A stretch of DNA of 64,000 bases from Aristolochia californica (Eukaryota > Streptophyta > Magnoliopsida > Piperales > Aristolochiaceae): the NCBI GenBank assembly GCA_029961685.1, contig JARWKL010000006.1, positions 9,244,748 to 9,308,747 of the forward strand, read 5' to 3'. The notes under the pieces were generated by a model. It worked only from the letters and a program-made list of their open reading frames with translations, searched no databases and was not told the DNA's origin. Shown here piece after piece: positions 42,370 to 56,755 of the stretch. The translations under genes and the position numbers were made by a program. Within the stretch, counting starts at the first letter, position 1, and each line of letters opens with the position of its first letter.

Positions 42370-43270
42370 GGAAAGAGTATACATCTAAAATGGAAATGCA
42401 CAATGCACAAATGTAGAGGGAGATAATTCCAAAAAGTGTTTTTAATTTTTAGGGATTGTAAACTCTTTTTTGTTTTTATATATTAGGTTTTTCAATCGTC
42501 ATGAAAAGGATATTTTTAAACTGAGAGTTGACTCCCAATCCATATGTCGTTTCTTACATAAATATAGCCCGTTATGCATGAAAAATCGTTTTACAGGCAT
42601 CTATGATTGTTAGGTCATCTTTTTGTAAGTGGGAAAAATAATGGCTTGTTTGACTCGGGTAAATTTTCACCGCATGTTCACTTGAGAATTTAATCAGCGT
42701 TTGTTATTCTTTTTAAAAGGTTTCGATTTATAGGTCATTTGCATCTTTAACATGTTTCAAACATGCATATCCATTTTTAAAACATGTGGAGAAATCTCTT
42801 TCTTATTGAATTTCAAGCTATAAGGGTTGAACTAGTGGAATTTCCCAAATTTGGATAACAAAACTTTTGTGTTCATTTGTGGTGTGTGTATAAATTTTTA
42901 TTACTTACATTTGTTATTGTTTTAAACTTATTCCATACATAAACACTAAACTTTTTATTTTTTTGTGATTTATTTACGTTTTCATTTCTTTTCTTGTTTA
43001 CGAGGTGAAGGGGAAGTGAAAACTCAAGTTTTGACTTAGGAAAGAGTATACATCTAAAATGGAAATGCACAATGCACAAATGTAGAGGGAGATAATTCCA
43101 AAAAGTGTTTTTAATTTTTAGGTATTGTAAACTCTTTTTTGTTTTTATATATTAGGTTTTTCAATCGTCGTGAAAAGGGTATTTTTAAACTGAGAGTTGA
43201 CTCCCAATCCATATGTCGTTTCTTACATAAATATAGCCCGTTATGCATGAAAAATTGTTTTACAATCATC
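42370..43270. repeat. Adjacent units sharing a recently copied segment
   Basis: About 230 bp at 42370-42600 match 43039-43270 (offset 669 bp) with only a handful of differences. The shared private variants are GTGTTTTTAATTTTT, TCGTCRTGAAAAGG, a short ATATTTTTAAACTGAGAG, CCATATGTCGTTTC and GCATGAAAAAT. Neighbouring units normally differ much more. The pattern fits recent gene conversion or unequal exchange. Confidence 0.7.
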
Positions 43271-46200
43271 TATGATTCTTAGGTCAGCTTTTTGTAAGTG
43301 GGCAAATTAATGGCTTGTTTGACTTAGGTAAATATCCACCGCACGTTCACATGAGAATTTAATGAGCGTTTGTTATTATCTTTAAAAGGTTTCGATCCAT
43401 AGGTTATCTGCATCTTTAACATGTTTCAAGAATGTATATCCATTTTTAAAACACGTGTAGCAATCTCTTTCTTATAAAATTCCAAGCTATATAGGTTGAA
43501 CAAGTGGAATTTTCCAAACTTGGATAACAAAACTTTTGTGTTCATTTGTGGTGTGTGAATAAATTTTCTTTACTTACATTTGTTATTGTTTTAAACTTTT
43601 TCCATACATAAACTCTAAAAATTTCATTTTGTAGTGATCTATTTGCGTTTTCAACTCTTTTCTTTTTTACGAGATGAAGCAGAAGTCGAAACTCCAAGTT
43701 TTGATTTAAAAAAAAAATATACATCTAAAATGGAAAGGCACAATTCACAAATGTAGAGGGAGATAATTCCAAAAAGTGTCGGTAATTTTGAGGGATTGTT
43801 AACTCTTTTTTGTTTTTATATATTAGGTTTTGCGATCGTTGAGAAAGGGGGATTTTTAAATTGACTGTTCACTCAAATTCCATAAGTCATTTTTTACAAA
43901 AATATAGCCCATTAAACATGATAAATCGCTTTACAAATTTCAAAGATCGTTAGGTCAGCTTTTTTGAGGTGGGCAAAATAATGGATTCGTTGACTCAGGT
44001 AAATATCTAACAGCACGTTCACTTGAGAATTTATTGAGCGTTTGTTATTCTCTTTAAAAGGTTTGGATCCATACGTTATTTGCTTCTTTAACATGTTTCA
44101 GGCAAGCATATCCATTTTTTAAAACACGTGTAGTAATATTTTTCTTATAAAATTCCAAGTTATTTGGGTTGAACTAGTGGAATTTCCCAAACTTGGATAA
44201 CAAAACTTTTGTGTTCATTCGTGGTCTGTGAATAAAATTTTTTTACTTAATATTTTTATTGTTTTAAAATTTTTTCATACATAAACTCTAAAATTTTCAT
44301 TTTGTTGTGATCTATTCACGTTTTCATCTCTTTTCTTGTTGACGAGATGAAGGGGAAGTGGAAACTCAAGTTTTTTTTAAAGAAAAACTGTAAATCTAAA
44401 ATGGAAATGCACAATGCACACATGTACAGAGTGATAACTCCAAAAAGTGTCGGTAATTTTTAGGTATTGTAAACTCTTTTTTATTTTTATATATTATGTT
44501 TTGCAATCGTCGGGAAATGGGGGATTTTTAAACTGAATGTTGACTCCCAATCCATAATTCGTTTATTCGAAATGCATGATAAATGCTTTACAATCATCTA
44601 TGATTGTTTGGTCAGCTTTTTGTAAGTGGGCAAAATAATGGCTTGTTTGACTCGGGTAAATAACCCACCGCACGTTCACTTGAGAATTTAATGAGCATTT
44701 GTTATTCTCTTTAAAATATTTGGATCCATAGGTCATTTTCATCTTTTACATGTATCAAACATGCTTATCCATTTTTAAACATGTGCTGAAATCTCTTTCT
44801 TATAAAGTTCCAAGCTATTTGGGTTGAACTAGTGGAATTTCCCAAACTTGGATAACAAAACTTTTGTGTTCATTTTTTGTGTGTGTATAAATTTTCTTTA
44901 CTTAAATTTTTGTTATTTTTTTAAATTTTTTCCATGCATATACTCAAAAATTTTCATTTTTTTGTGATCTATTTGTGTTTTCATCTCTTTTCTTGGTACG
45001 AGATGAAGGGGGCGTTGAAACTCAAGTTTTGATTTAAGAAAAAAGAATACATCTAAAATGGAAATGCACAATGTACAAATGTAGAGGTAGATAATTTCAA
45101 AAAGTGTCTGTAATTTTTAGTGATAGTAAATTCATTTTAGTTTTTATATATAGGTTTTGCAATCGTCGAGAAAAGGGGAGGCGGCAGATTTTTAAACTGA
45201 GTGTTGACTCCCAATCCATAAGACATTTCTTACAAAAAACATAGCTCTTTACGCATGATAAATCGCTTTACAATCATCTATGATTGTTAGGCCTGCTTTT
45301 TGCAAGTGGAGAAAATAATGGCTTGTTTTACTCAGGTAAATATCCCACCGTACATTCACTTGAGAATTTAATGAGCATTTGTTATTCTATATAAAAGGTT
45401 TTAATCCTTAGGTCATTTGAATCTTTAACATGTTTCAAGCATGCATAACCATTTTTAAAACATCTGTAGAAATCGTTTTCCTATAAAATTCCAAGCTATT
45501 AATGCTGAACTACTGGAATTTCCCAAAGTTGAATCACAACACATATGTTTTGATTTGTGGTGTGTGAAAAAAATTTCTTTACTTAAATTTGTTTTTTTTT
45601 TAAACTTTTCTTGTTTACGAGATGAAGGGGGAGTGGAAACTCAAGTTTTGAAGGAAGAAAAAAGTATACATCTAAAATGGAAATGAACAATGCATAAATT
45701 TAGAGGAAGATAATTCAAAAAAGTTTCAGTATTTTTTTGGGATTATAAACTCTTTTTATTTTTTTTATATTAAGTTTTGCAATCGTCGGGAAAAGGGGGA
45801 GGGGGCGGATTTTTCAACTGAGTGTTGACTCCCAATCCATAACTGATCTCATAATAAAATATAGCCCATTACGCATAATAAATCTTTTTACAATCATCTA
45901 TGATTGTTAGGTCAACTTTTTACAAGTGGAGAAAATAATGACTTGTTTGACTCGGGTAAATATCCCACCGCACGTTCACTTGAGAATTTAATGAGCATTT
46001 GTTATTCTCTTTAAAAGGTTTTAATTCTTAGGTCATTTGAATCTTTAACATGTTTCAAGCATGCATATCCATTTTTAAAACATGTGTAGAAATAAATATT
46101 TTTCCTAAAAAATTCCAAACGATTTGGGTTGAACAAGTGGAATTTCCCAAACTTGGATAACAAAACTTTTGTGTTAATTTGTGGGGGTGTGAATAAATTT

Positions 46201-47829
46201 TCTTGACTTACATTTGTTATTATTTTAAAAATTTTAGATACAAAACTCTAAAATTTTCATTTTGTTGTGATCTATTTGCGTTTTCATCTCTTTTCTCTTT
46301 TACAAGATGCAGGGGAAGTAGAAACTCAAGTTTTGATTTAAGAAAAAAATGTATATCTGAAATGGAAATACACAATGCCCAATTGTAAAGGGTGATAATT
46401 CCCAAAAAGTGTCTATAAGTTTTAGGGATTGTAAACTCTTTTTTTTATATATATTAGGTTTTGCAATCGTCGGGAAATGGGGGAGTTTTAAACTAAGTGT
46501 TGACTCCCAATCCATAAGTCATTTCTTACAAAAATATAGCCTGTTATGCATGATAAATCGCTTTACAATCATCTATGATTGTTTGGTCAGCTTTTTGTAA
46601 ATGGGCAAAATAATGGCTTGTGATTAGGGTAAATATCCCACCGCACTTTCACTTAAGAATTTAATGAGCATTTGTTATTCTTTTTAAAAGGTTTGAATCC
46701 TTAGGTCATTTGCAACTTTAACATTTTTCAAGCATGATTATCCATTTTTAAAACATGTATAGAAATCTCTTTCTAACAAAATTCCAAGCTATTAGGGTTG
46801 AACTAGTGGAATTTCCCAAACTTGGATAACAAAACTTTTGTGTTGATTTGTGATGTGTGAATAAATTTTATTTTCTTATATTTGTTAATGTCTTAAACTT
46901 TTTCCATACATAAACTCTAAAATTTTCATTTTGGTGTGATCTATTTGCGTTTTCATCTCTTTTCTTGTTTACGAGATGACTGGGAAGCGGAAACTCAAGT
47001 TTTGATTTAAGAAAAAAGTATACATCTAAAATAGAAATGTGAAATGCACAATGCACAAATGTAGAGGAGATAAATCCAAAAGGTGTCTATAATTTTTAGG
47101 GATTGTAAACTCTTTTTAGTTTCTATATATTACGTTTTGCAATTGTAGGGAAAGGGGGCGAGCGGGGGATTTTTAAACCGAGTGTTGACTCCAATTCCAT
47201 AAGTCTTTTCTTACAAAAAGATAGCCCGATATGCATGATAAATTGCTTTACAATCATCTATTATTGTTAGGTCAGCTTTTTGTAAGTGGCCAAAACAATG
47301 GCTTCTTCGATTCGGGTAAATATCCCACTAGACGTTCACTAGAGAATTTAATGAGTCTTTGTTCTTCTCTTTAAAAGGTATGGATCCATAGGTCATTTGC
47401 ATCTTGAACATGTTTCAAGCATGCATATCCATTTTTAAAACATGTGTAGAAATCTCTTTCTTATAAAATTCCACGCAATTCAGGTCAAACTAGTGGAATT
47501 TCCCAAACTTGGATAACAAAACTTTTGTGTTCATTTGTGGTGTGTGAATAAATTTTATTTACTTATATTTATTATTGTTTCAAACTTTTTCCATACATAA
47601 ACTCTAAAATTTTTATTTTGTTTTGATTTATTTGTGTTTTCATCTCTTTTCATGTTTACGAGATGAAGGGGAAGTGGAAACTCAAGTTTTGATTTATGAA
47701 AAAGGTATACATCTAAAATCGAAGTGCACAATGCACAAATGTAGAGGGAGATAAATTCCTAAATGTGTCTGTATTATTTAGGAATTGTAAATTTTTTTTT
47801 TTATATATTAGGTTTTGCTATTGTTGGGA
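43271..47829. repeat. Satellite units, transition to the longer 680-bp class
   Basis: From about 45 kb the G-rich tract lengthens (GGGGAGGCGGC and similar) and spacings rise to about 680 bp. Several units carry TTTTAATCCTTAGG at the landmark, GCAAGTGGAGAAAATAATG, and an AAATAAATATTTTTCC insertion after the landmark. The unit 45402-46021 is short (620 bp), with about 60 bp missing near 45608. No gene is visible. Confidence 0.7.
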
Positions 47830-47851
47830 GGGGGGGGGGGGGGGGGGGGGG
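47830..47851 (+). other. Run of 22 consecutive G inside the satellite
   Basis: This uninterrupted G homopolymer sits exactly at the variable G-rich tract of the unit, between TTGTTGGGA and ATTTTTAAACTG. Other units have GGGAAAAGGGGG or GGGGGAGGCGGGGG there. It is long enough to form a G-quadruplex. A polymerase or base-calling error in length is also possible, since homopolymers this long are often miscounted. Confidence 0.9.
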
Positions 47852-50800
47852 ATTTTTAAACTGTGTGTTGACTCCAAATCCGTAAGTCGTTTCTTACAAA
47901 AATATTGCCTGCTACGCATGATAAATCACTTTACAATCATCTATGATTGTTAAGTCAGCTTTTTGTATGTGGGAAAAATAATGGCTTGTTTGACACAGGT
48001 AAATATCCCAGCGCACGTTCACTTGAGAATTTAATGAGTGTTGGTTATTATCTTTAAATTTTTTGGTTCGAGAGGTCATTTGCATCTTTAACATGTTTCA
48101 AGCATGCATATCCATTTTTAAAACATGTGTAGAAATCGTATTCTTATAAAATTCCAAGCTATTAGGGTGGAACTACTGGAATTTTCAAAACTTGGATCAC
48201 AACACTTTTGTTTTAATTTGATGTGTGTGAATAAATTTTTTTTACTTACATTTGTCATTGTTTTAAACCTTTTCCATACATAAACTCTGAAATTTTCATT
48301 TGGTGTGATCTATTTGTGTTTTCATCTCTTTTCTTGTTTACGAGTTGAAGGGGGAGTGGAAACTCAAGTTTTGATTTAAGGAAAAAGTATACATCTAAAA
48401 GGAAATGCACAATGCACAAATGTAGATGAAGATAATTCCAAAAGTGTCAGTAATTTTTAGGGATTGTAAACTCTTTTCAGTTTTTTAATATTAGGTTTTG
48501 CAATCGTCGGGAAATGGGGGAGGCGAGGGATTTTTAAATTGTGTGTAGACTCCCAATTCATAAGTTATTTCTAACAAAAATATAGCCCATTACGCATGAT
48601 AAATCGCTTTACAATCATCTATGATTGGTACGTCAGCTTTTTGTAAGTGGAAAAAATAATGGCTTGTTTAACTCGAGCAAATATCCCACCGCACGCTCAC
48701 TTGAGAATTCAATGAGTGTTTTTTATTCTCTTTAAATGGTTGGGATCCATAGGTCATTTTCATCTTTAACATGTTTCAAGCATGCATATCCATTTTTAAA
48801 ACATGTGTAGAAATAAATCTTTTTCCTATAAAATTCCAAGCTATTAGGGTTGAACTAGTGGAATATGCCAAACTTGAATACCAAAACATTTGTGTTAATT
48901 TGTGGTGAGTGAATAAATTTTATTTACTTACATTTTTTATTGTTTTAAAATTTTTCCATACAAAAACTCTGAAATTTTCATTTTGTTGTGACCTATTTGT
49001 ATTTTCATCTCTTTTCTTATTTACAAGAAGAAGGGGAAAAGGAAACTCAAGTTTTGATTTAAGAAAAAAGTTTATATCTAAAATGGAAATGTACAATGCC
49101 CAAATGTAGAAGGAGATAATTCCTAAAAAGTGTTAGTATTTTTAAGGATTGTTAACTCTTTTCAGTTTTTATATATTAGGTTTTTGTAATTATCAGGTGA
49201 AAAGGGAAAGCAGGGGATTTTTACACTGAGTGTTGTCCCCCAATCCATAAGTCATTTCCTAAAAATATATAGCCCTTTACAATGATAAATCGCTCTACAA
49301 TCATCTATGATTGTTAGGTCAACTTTTTGTAAGTCGGCAAAATAATGGCTTGTTTGACTCGAGTAAATATCCCACCGCATGTTCACATGAGAATTTAATG
49401 AGCGTTTGTTATTCTCTATAAAAGGTTTGGATCCATAGGTCATTTGCATCTTTAACGTCTTTCAAGCATGCATATCCATTTTTAAAACACGTGTAGAAAT
49501 CTCTTTCTTATAAAATTCCAAGCTATTAGGTTGAGCTAGTGGAATTTTCCAAACTAGGAAAACAAAAATTTTGTGTTCATTTGTGGTGTGTGAATAAATT
49601 TTCTTTACTTACATTTGTTATTGTTTTAAACTATTTCCGTACATAAACTCTAAAATTTTTATTTTGTTATGATCTGTTTGTGTTTTCATCTCTTTTCTTG
49701 TTTACGATATAAAGGGGGAGGTTAAACTCAAGTTTATTTAAGAAAAAAGTATACATCTAAAATGGAAATGAACAATGCACAAATGTAGAGGGAGATAATT
49801 TCAAAGATTTTCTGTAATTTTTGGGGATATTAAACTCTTTTTAGTTTTTATATATTCGGTTTTGCAATAGTTGGAAAAAGGGGGGAGGAGGCGGATTTTT
49901 TAACTGAGTGATCACTCCCAACCCATAAGTCATTTCTTACAAAAATATAGCCCATTACACACGATAAATCGCTTTACAATCATCTATGATTGTTAGGTCA
50001 GCTTTTTGCAAGTGGAGAAAATAATGGCTTGTTTGACTCGGGTAAATATCCCACTGCATGTTCACTTGAGAATTTAATGAGCGTTTATTATTCTCTTTAA
50101 AAGGTTTTGATCCATAGGTCATTTGCATCTTTAACCTGTTTCAAGCATGCATACCCATTTTTAAAACATGTGTAGAAAAATATTTTTCTTATAAAATTCC
50201 AAGCTATCAGGGTTGAACTAGTGGAATTTCTCAAATTTGGATCACAACACTTTTGTTTTCATTTATGGTGTGTGAATAAATTTAATTTACTTACATTAGT
50301 GATTGTTTTAAACTTTTTACATGCATAAACTCTATAATTTTCATTTTGTTGTGATCAATTTGTGTTTTGATCTCTTTTCTTGTTTACGAGATGAAGGGGG
50401 AGTGGAAATTCAAGTTTTTATTTAAGAAAAAATTATACATCTAAAATAAAATGTACAATGCACAAATTTGGAGGGAGATAATTCCAAAAAGTGTCAGTAA
50501 TTTTTAGGGATTGTAAACTCTTTTTAATTTTTATATATTAGGTTTTGCAATCGTCGGGAAAAGGGAGAGGCGGCTGATTTTTAAACTGAGTGTTGACTCC
50601 CAATCCATAAGTCATTTCTTAAAAAAATAAAGCCCTTTACGCATGATAAATAGCTTTACAATCATCTATGATTGTTAGGTCAGCTTTTTGCAAGTGGAGA
50701 AAATAATGGCTTGTTTGACTCGGGTTAATATCCTGCCTCACGTTCACTTTAGAATTTAATGAGCATTTGTTATTCTCTTTAAAAGATTTTAATCCTTAGG

Positions 50801-53800
50801 TCATTTGAATCCTTAACATGTTTCACGCATGCATATCCACTTTTAAAACATGCGTAAAAATCTTTTTCTTATAAAATTCCAAGCTATAAGGGTTGAACTA
50901 GTAGAATTTCCAAAACTTGGATCACAACACTTCTGTTTTCATTTGTTGTGTGTGAATAAATTTTTATTTACTTACATTTGTTATTGTTTTAAACTTTATC
51001 CATACATAAACTCTAAAATTTTCATTTTGCTGTGATCTATTTGTGTTTTCATCTCTTTTCTTGTTTACGAGATGAAGGGGCAGTGGAAACTCAAGTTTTG
51101 ATTTAAGAAAAAAATATACATCTAAAAAGGAAATGCACAATGCACAAATTTAGAGGAAGATAATTCCAAAAAGTGTCAGTAATTTTTAGGAATTGTAAAA
51201 TCTTTTTAGTTTTTATATATAAGGTTTAGAAATCGTCGAGAAAAGGGGGAGGCGGCGGATTTTTAAACTGTGTGTTGACTCCCAATCCATAAGTCTTCTC
51301 CTACAAAAATATAGCCCGTTAAGCATTATAAATCACTTTACAATCATCCATGATTGTTAGGTCGGCTTCTTGCAAGTGGAGAAAATAATGGTTTGTTTGA
51401 CTCGGGTAAATATCCCACCACACGTTCACTTGAGAATTTAATGAGCATTTGTTATTCACTATAAAAGGTTTTAATCCTTAGGTCATTTGAATCTTTAACA
51501 TGTTTCAAACATGCATATCCATTTTTAAAACATTTGTAGAAATAAATATTTTTCCTATAAAATTCCAAGCTATTAGGGTTGAACTAGTGGAATTTCCCAA
51601 ACTTGGATAACTAAACGTTTGTGTTAATTTGTGTTGTGTGAAAAAAAATTTACTTACATTTGTTATTGTTTTAAAATTTTTCCATATATAAACTCTTAAA
51701 TTTTTATTTTGTTGTAATCTATTTGCGTTTTCATCTCTTTTCTTGTTTATAAGATGAAGGGGAAGTGGAAACTCAAGTTTTGATTGAAGAAAAAAGTATA
51801 AATCTGAAATGGAAATGCACAATGCCCAAATGTAGAGGGAGATAATTCCAAAAAAAATGACTGTAATTTTTAGGGATTGGAAACTCTTTTCAGTTTTTTT
51901 ATATTAGGTTTTTGCAACTGGATAAAGGGGAGGCAGGGGATTTTTAAACAGTGTTGTTTCCCAATCCATAAGTCATTTCTTAAAAATATATAACCCGTTA
52001 GGCAGGATAAATCGCTTTGCAATCATTTATGATTGTTAGGTCAGCTTTTTTTAAGTAGGCAAAATAATGACATGTTTGACTCGGGTAAATATCCCACCAC
52101 AAGTTCACTTGAGAATTTAATGAGTTTTTTTATTCTCTTTAAATTGTTTGGAACCATAGGTCATTTGCATCATTAACTAGTTCCAAGCATGCATATCCAT
52201 TTTTAAAACATGTGCAGAAATAAATATTTTTCCTATAAAATTCCAAGCTATTGGGGTTGAACTCGTTGAATTTCCAAAACTTGGATAACAAAACTTTTGT
52301 GTTAATTTGTGGTGTGTGAATAAATTTTCTTTACTTACATTTGTTATTGTTTTAAAATTTTTCCATACATAAACTCAAGTTTTGATTTAAGAAAAAAGTG
52401 TATATCCGAAATGGAAATTCACAATGCCAAAATGTAGAGGGAGATAATTCCAAAAAACTGTCTATAATTTTTAGGGATTGTAAACTCTTTTCAGTTTTTT
52501 TATATTAGGTTTTTTATAATCATCGGGAGAAAGAGGAGGCAAGGGATTTTTAAACTAAGTGTTGTCTCCCAATCCATAAGTTATTTCTTAAAAATATATA
52601 GCCCTTTACAATGATAAATTGCTTTACAATCATCTATGATTGTCATGTCAGCTTTTTATAAGTCGAAAAAATAATGGCTTGTTTGACTCGGCTAAATATG
52701 CCACCGTACGTTCACTTGATAATTTAATGAGCGTTTGTTATTCTCTATAAAAGGTTTGGACCCATAGGTTATTTGCACCTTTAACATGTTTCATGCATGC
52801 ATATCCATTTTTAAAACATGTGTAGAAATAAATATCTTTCCTATAAAATTCCAAGCTATTAAGGTTGCACTAGTGGAATTTTCCCAAACTTGGATAACAA
52901 AACTTTTGTGTGAATAAATTTTCTTTACTTACATATTTGTTATTGTTTTAAACTTTCTCCATACAAAAACTCTAAAATTTTCATTTTGTTGTGATCTATT
53001 TGCATTTTCGTCTCTGTTCTCGTTAACGAGATGAAGGGGAAGTGGAAACTCAAGTTTTGATTTAAGAAAAAAGTATATATCTAAGATGGAAATGCACAAT
53101 GAGAAAATATAGGGGGAGATAATTCCAAAAAGTGTCTATAATTTTTAGGGATTGTATACTCTTTCTAGTTTTTATATATTTGGTTTTGCAAACGTCAGGA
53201 AAAGGGGGAGGCGGGGGATTTTTAAAGTGAGTGTTGACTCCCGACCCATAAGTCATTTTTTACCAAAATATAGCCCGGTACGCACGATAAATCACTTTAC
53301 AATCATCTATGATTGTTATGTCAGCTTTATGTGAGTGTGCAAAATAATGGCTTCTTTGCCTCAGGTAAATATCCCACTGCACGTTCATTTTAGAATTTAA
53401 TGAGTGTTTGATATTCTCTTTAAAAGGCTTGGATCCACAGGTCATTTGCATCTTTAACTTGTTGCAAGCATGTATATCCATTTTTAAAACATGTGTAGAA
53501 ATCTCTTTCTTATAAAATTCCAAGATATTAGGGTAGAACTAGTGGAATTTCCCAAACTTGGATAACAAAACTTTTGTGTTCATTTCAGGTGTGTGAAAAA
53601 AATTTCTTTACTTACATTTGTTATTGTTTTAAACTTTTTCCATACATAAACTCTAAAATTTTAATTTTTTTTGTGATCTATTTGCATTTTCATCTCTTTT
53701 CCTATTTACGAGATGAAAGGGAAGAGGAAACTCAAGTTTTGATTTAAGAAAAAAGCATACATCTAAAATAGAAATGGACAATGCATTAATGTAGAATGAG

Positions 53801-56755
53801 ATAATTCAAAAAAATTTCTGTAATTTTTAGGGATTGTAAACTTTTTATAGTTTTTAATTATTAGGTTTTTCAATCGTCGGGGAGGGTGGGGGATTCTATA
53901 ACTGAGTGTTGACTCACAATCCATAATTCATTTCTTACAAAAATATAGCCCATTACGAATGATAAATCGCTTTACAATCATCCATGATTGTTTGGTAAGC
54001 TTTTTTTAAGTGGAAAAAATAATAGCTTGTTTGACTCGGGTAAATATCCCACCACACGTTCACTTGAGAATTTAATGAGCGTTTGTCATTCTCTTTAACA
54101 GGTTTGGATCCATAGGTCATTTGCATCTTTAACATTTTTTAATCATGCACAATGTGTAGAAATTCCCAAACTTGGATAACAAAACTTTTGTGTTCATTTG
54201 TTGTGTGTGAATAAAATTTCTTTACTTACATTTGTTATTGTTTTTAACTTTTTCCATACATAAACTCCAAATTTTCATTTTTTATGATCTATTTGTATTT
54301 TCATCTCTTTTCATGTTTACGAGATGAAGGGGAAGTGGAAACTCAAGTTTTGATTTAAGAAAAAAGTATACATATAAACTGAAATGCACAATGCACAAAT
54401 GTAGAGGGAGATGATTCCAAAAAGTGTCTGTAATTTTTAGGGATTGTAAACTCTATTCAATTTTTATATATTAGGTTTTGCAATCGTCGGAAAAAAGGGA
54501 AAGCGGGGGATTTTTAAACTGAGTGTTGTCTCTTAATCCATAAGTCATTTGTTACAAAAATATAGCCCGTTACTCATGATAAATAGCTTTACAATCATCT
54601 ATGATTGTTAGGTCAGCTTTTTGTAAGTTGACAAAATAATGGCTCTTTTAACTCGGGTAAATATCCCACTGCACGTTCACTTGAGAATTTAATGAGCGTT
54701 TGTTTTTCTCTTTAAAAGGTTGTGATCCATAGGTCATTTGCATCTTTAACATGATTCAAACATGCAGATCCATTTTTAAAATTTGCGTAGAAATCTCTTT
54801 GTTATAAAATTCCAAGCTATTAGGGTTGAACTTTTGAAATTTCCCAAACTTGGATAAAAAAACTTTTGTGCTCATTTGTGGTGTGTGAATAAATTTTCTT
54901 TACTTAGATTCGTTATTGTTTTAAACTTTTTCAGTACTAAAACTCTAACATTTTCATTTTGTTGTAATCTATTTGCGTTTTCATCTCTTTTCTTGTATAC
55001 AATAAGAAGGGAAAGTGGAAACTCAAGGTTTGATTTAAGAAAAAAGTATAGATGTAAAATGGAAATGCATAATGCACATATGTAAAGGGAGATAATTCCA
55101 AAAAGTGTCTGTAATTTTTAGGAATTATAAAGTCTTTTTAGTTTTTATATAGTATGTTTTGCAATCGTCATGAGGTGGGGGATTTTAAAACGGAGTGTTG
55201 ACTCCCAATCCATAAGTCATTTCTTACAAAAAATATAGCCCGTTACGCAAGATAAATCGCTTTACAATCACCCATGATTGTTTGGTAAGCATTTTGTAAG
55301 TGGGCAAAATAATGGCTTGTTTGACTCGGGTAAATATCCCATCGCGCAGTCATTTGAGAATTTTATAAGTGTTTGTCATTCTCTTTAAAAGTTTTGGATC
55401 TGTAGGTCATTTTCTTCTTTCACATGTTTCAAGCATGCATATCTATTTGTAAAACATGTGTAGAAATCTCTTTCTTATAAAATTCCAAGCTATTAGGGTT
55501 GAACTAGTGAAATTTTCCAAAATTGGATAACAAAACTTTTGTGTTCATTTGTGGTGTGTGAATAAATTTTCTTTATATACATTTGTTATTTTTTAAAATT
55601 TTTTCCATACATAAACTCTAAAATTTTCATTTTGTTGTGATGTATTTGCGTTTTCATCACTTTTCTTGTTTACGAGATGAAGGGGGAGTGGAAACTCATG
55701 TTTTGATTTAAGAAAAAGGTTTACATCTAAAATTGAAATGCAGAATGCACAAATGTAGAGGGAAATAATTCCAAAAAGTTTTAGTAATTTTTAGGGATTG
55801 TAAACTCTTTTTAGTTTTTATATATTAGGTTTTCCAATCGTCGGGAAGAGGGGGAGGAGGCTGATTTTTCAACTGAGTGTTGACTCCCAATCCGTATATC
55901 ATTTCCTACAAAAATATATCCCACTATACATGATAAATCATTTTATAATCATCTATGATTGTTAGGTCAGCTTTTTTGTAAGTGGGCAAAATAATGGCAT
56001 GTTTGACCCAGGTAAATATCACACCGCACGTTCACTTGAGAATTTAATGAGCGTTTCTTATTCTCTTCAAAAGGTTTGGATCCATAGGTCATTTACATCT
56101 TTAACTTGTTTCAAGCATACATATCCATTTTTAGAACATGTGTAGAAATCTATTTCTTATAAATTCCAAGCTATTAAGGTTTGACAAGTGGAATTTCCCA
56201 AACTTGGATAACAATACTTTTGAGTTCATTTGTGGTGTGTGAATAATTTTCTTTACTTAAATTAGTTATTGGTTTAAAATTTTTCCTTACATAAACTCTA
56301 AAATTATCATGTTGTTGTGATCTATTTGCGTTTTCATCTCTTTTCTTGTTTACGAGATGAAGGGGGAGTGGAAATGCAAGTTTTGATTTCAGAAAAAAGT
56401 ATACATCTAAAATGGAAATGCACAATGCACAAATGTAGAGGGAGATAATTCAAAAAGTGACTGTAAATTTTAGAGATTGTAAACTCTTTCGAGTTTTTAT
56501 ATATTACGTGTTGTAATCGTTGAGAAAAGGGGCAGGTGGGGGATTTTTAAACTGTGTGTTTACTCCCTATCCATAAGTCATTTCTTACAAAAATATTGCC
56601 TGTTACGCATGACAAATCGCTTTACAATCATCTATAATTGTTAGGTCAGCATTTTGTAAATGGGCAAAATAATGGCATGTTTGAGTCGGGTAAATATCCC
56701 ACCGCACGTTCACTTGAGAATTTAATGAGCATTTGTTATTCTCTTTAAAAGGTTT
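47852..56755. repeat. Long-class satellite units (about 680 bp) with two deletion units
   Basis: Most spacings are 673-686 bp. The unit 52150-52757 is 608 bp. It jumps near 52376 from ATAAACTC to AAGTTTTGATTT, losing about 75-80 bp between two copies of AAACTC, which suggests a microhomology deletion. The unit 54106-54722 is 617 bp. It has lost two stretches near 54150-54165, where GCACAATGTGTAGAAATTCCC replaces the usual longer sequence. No gene, RNA gene or mobile element is visible. Confidence 0.75.
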
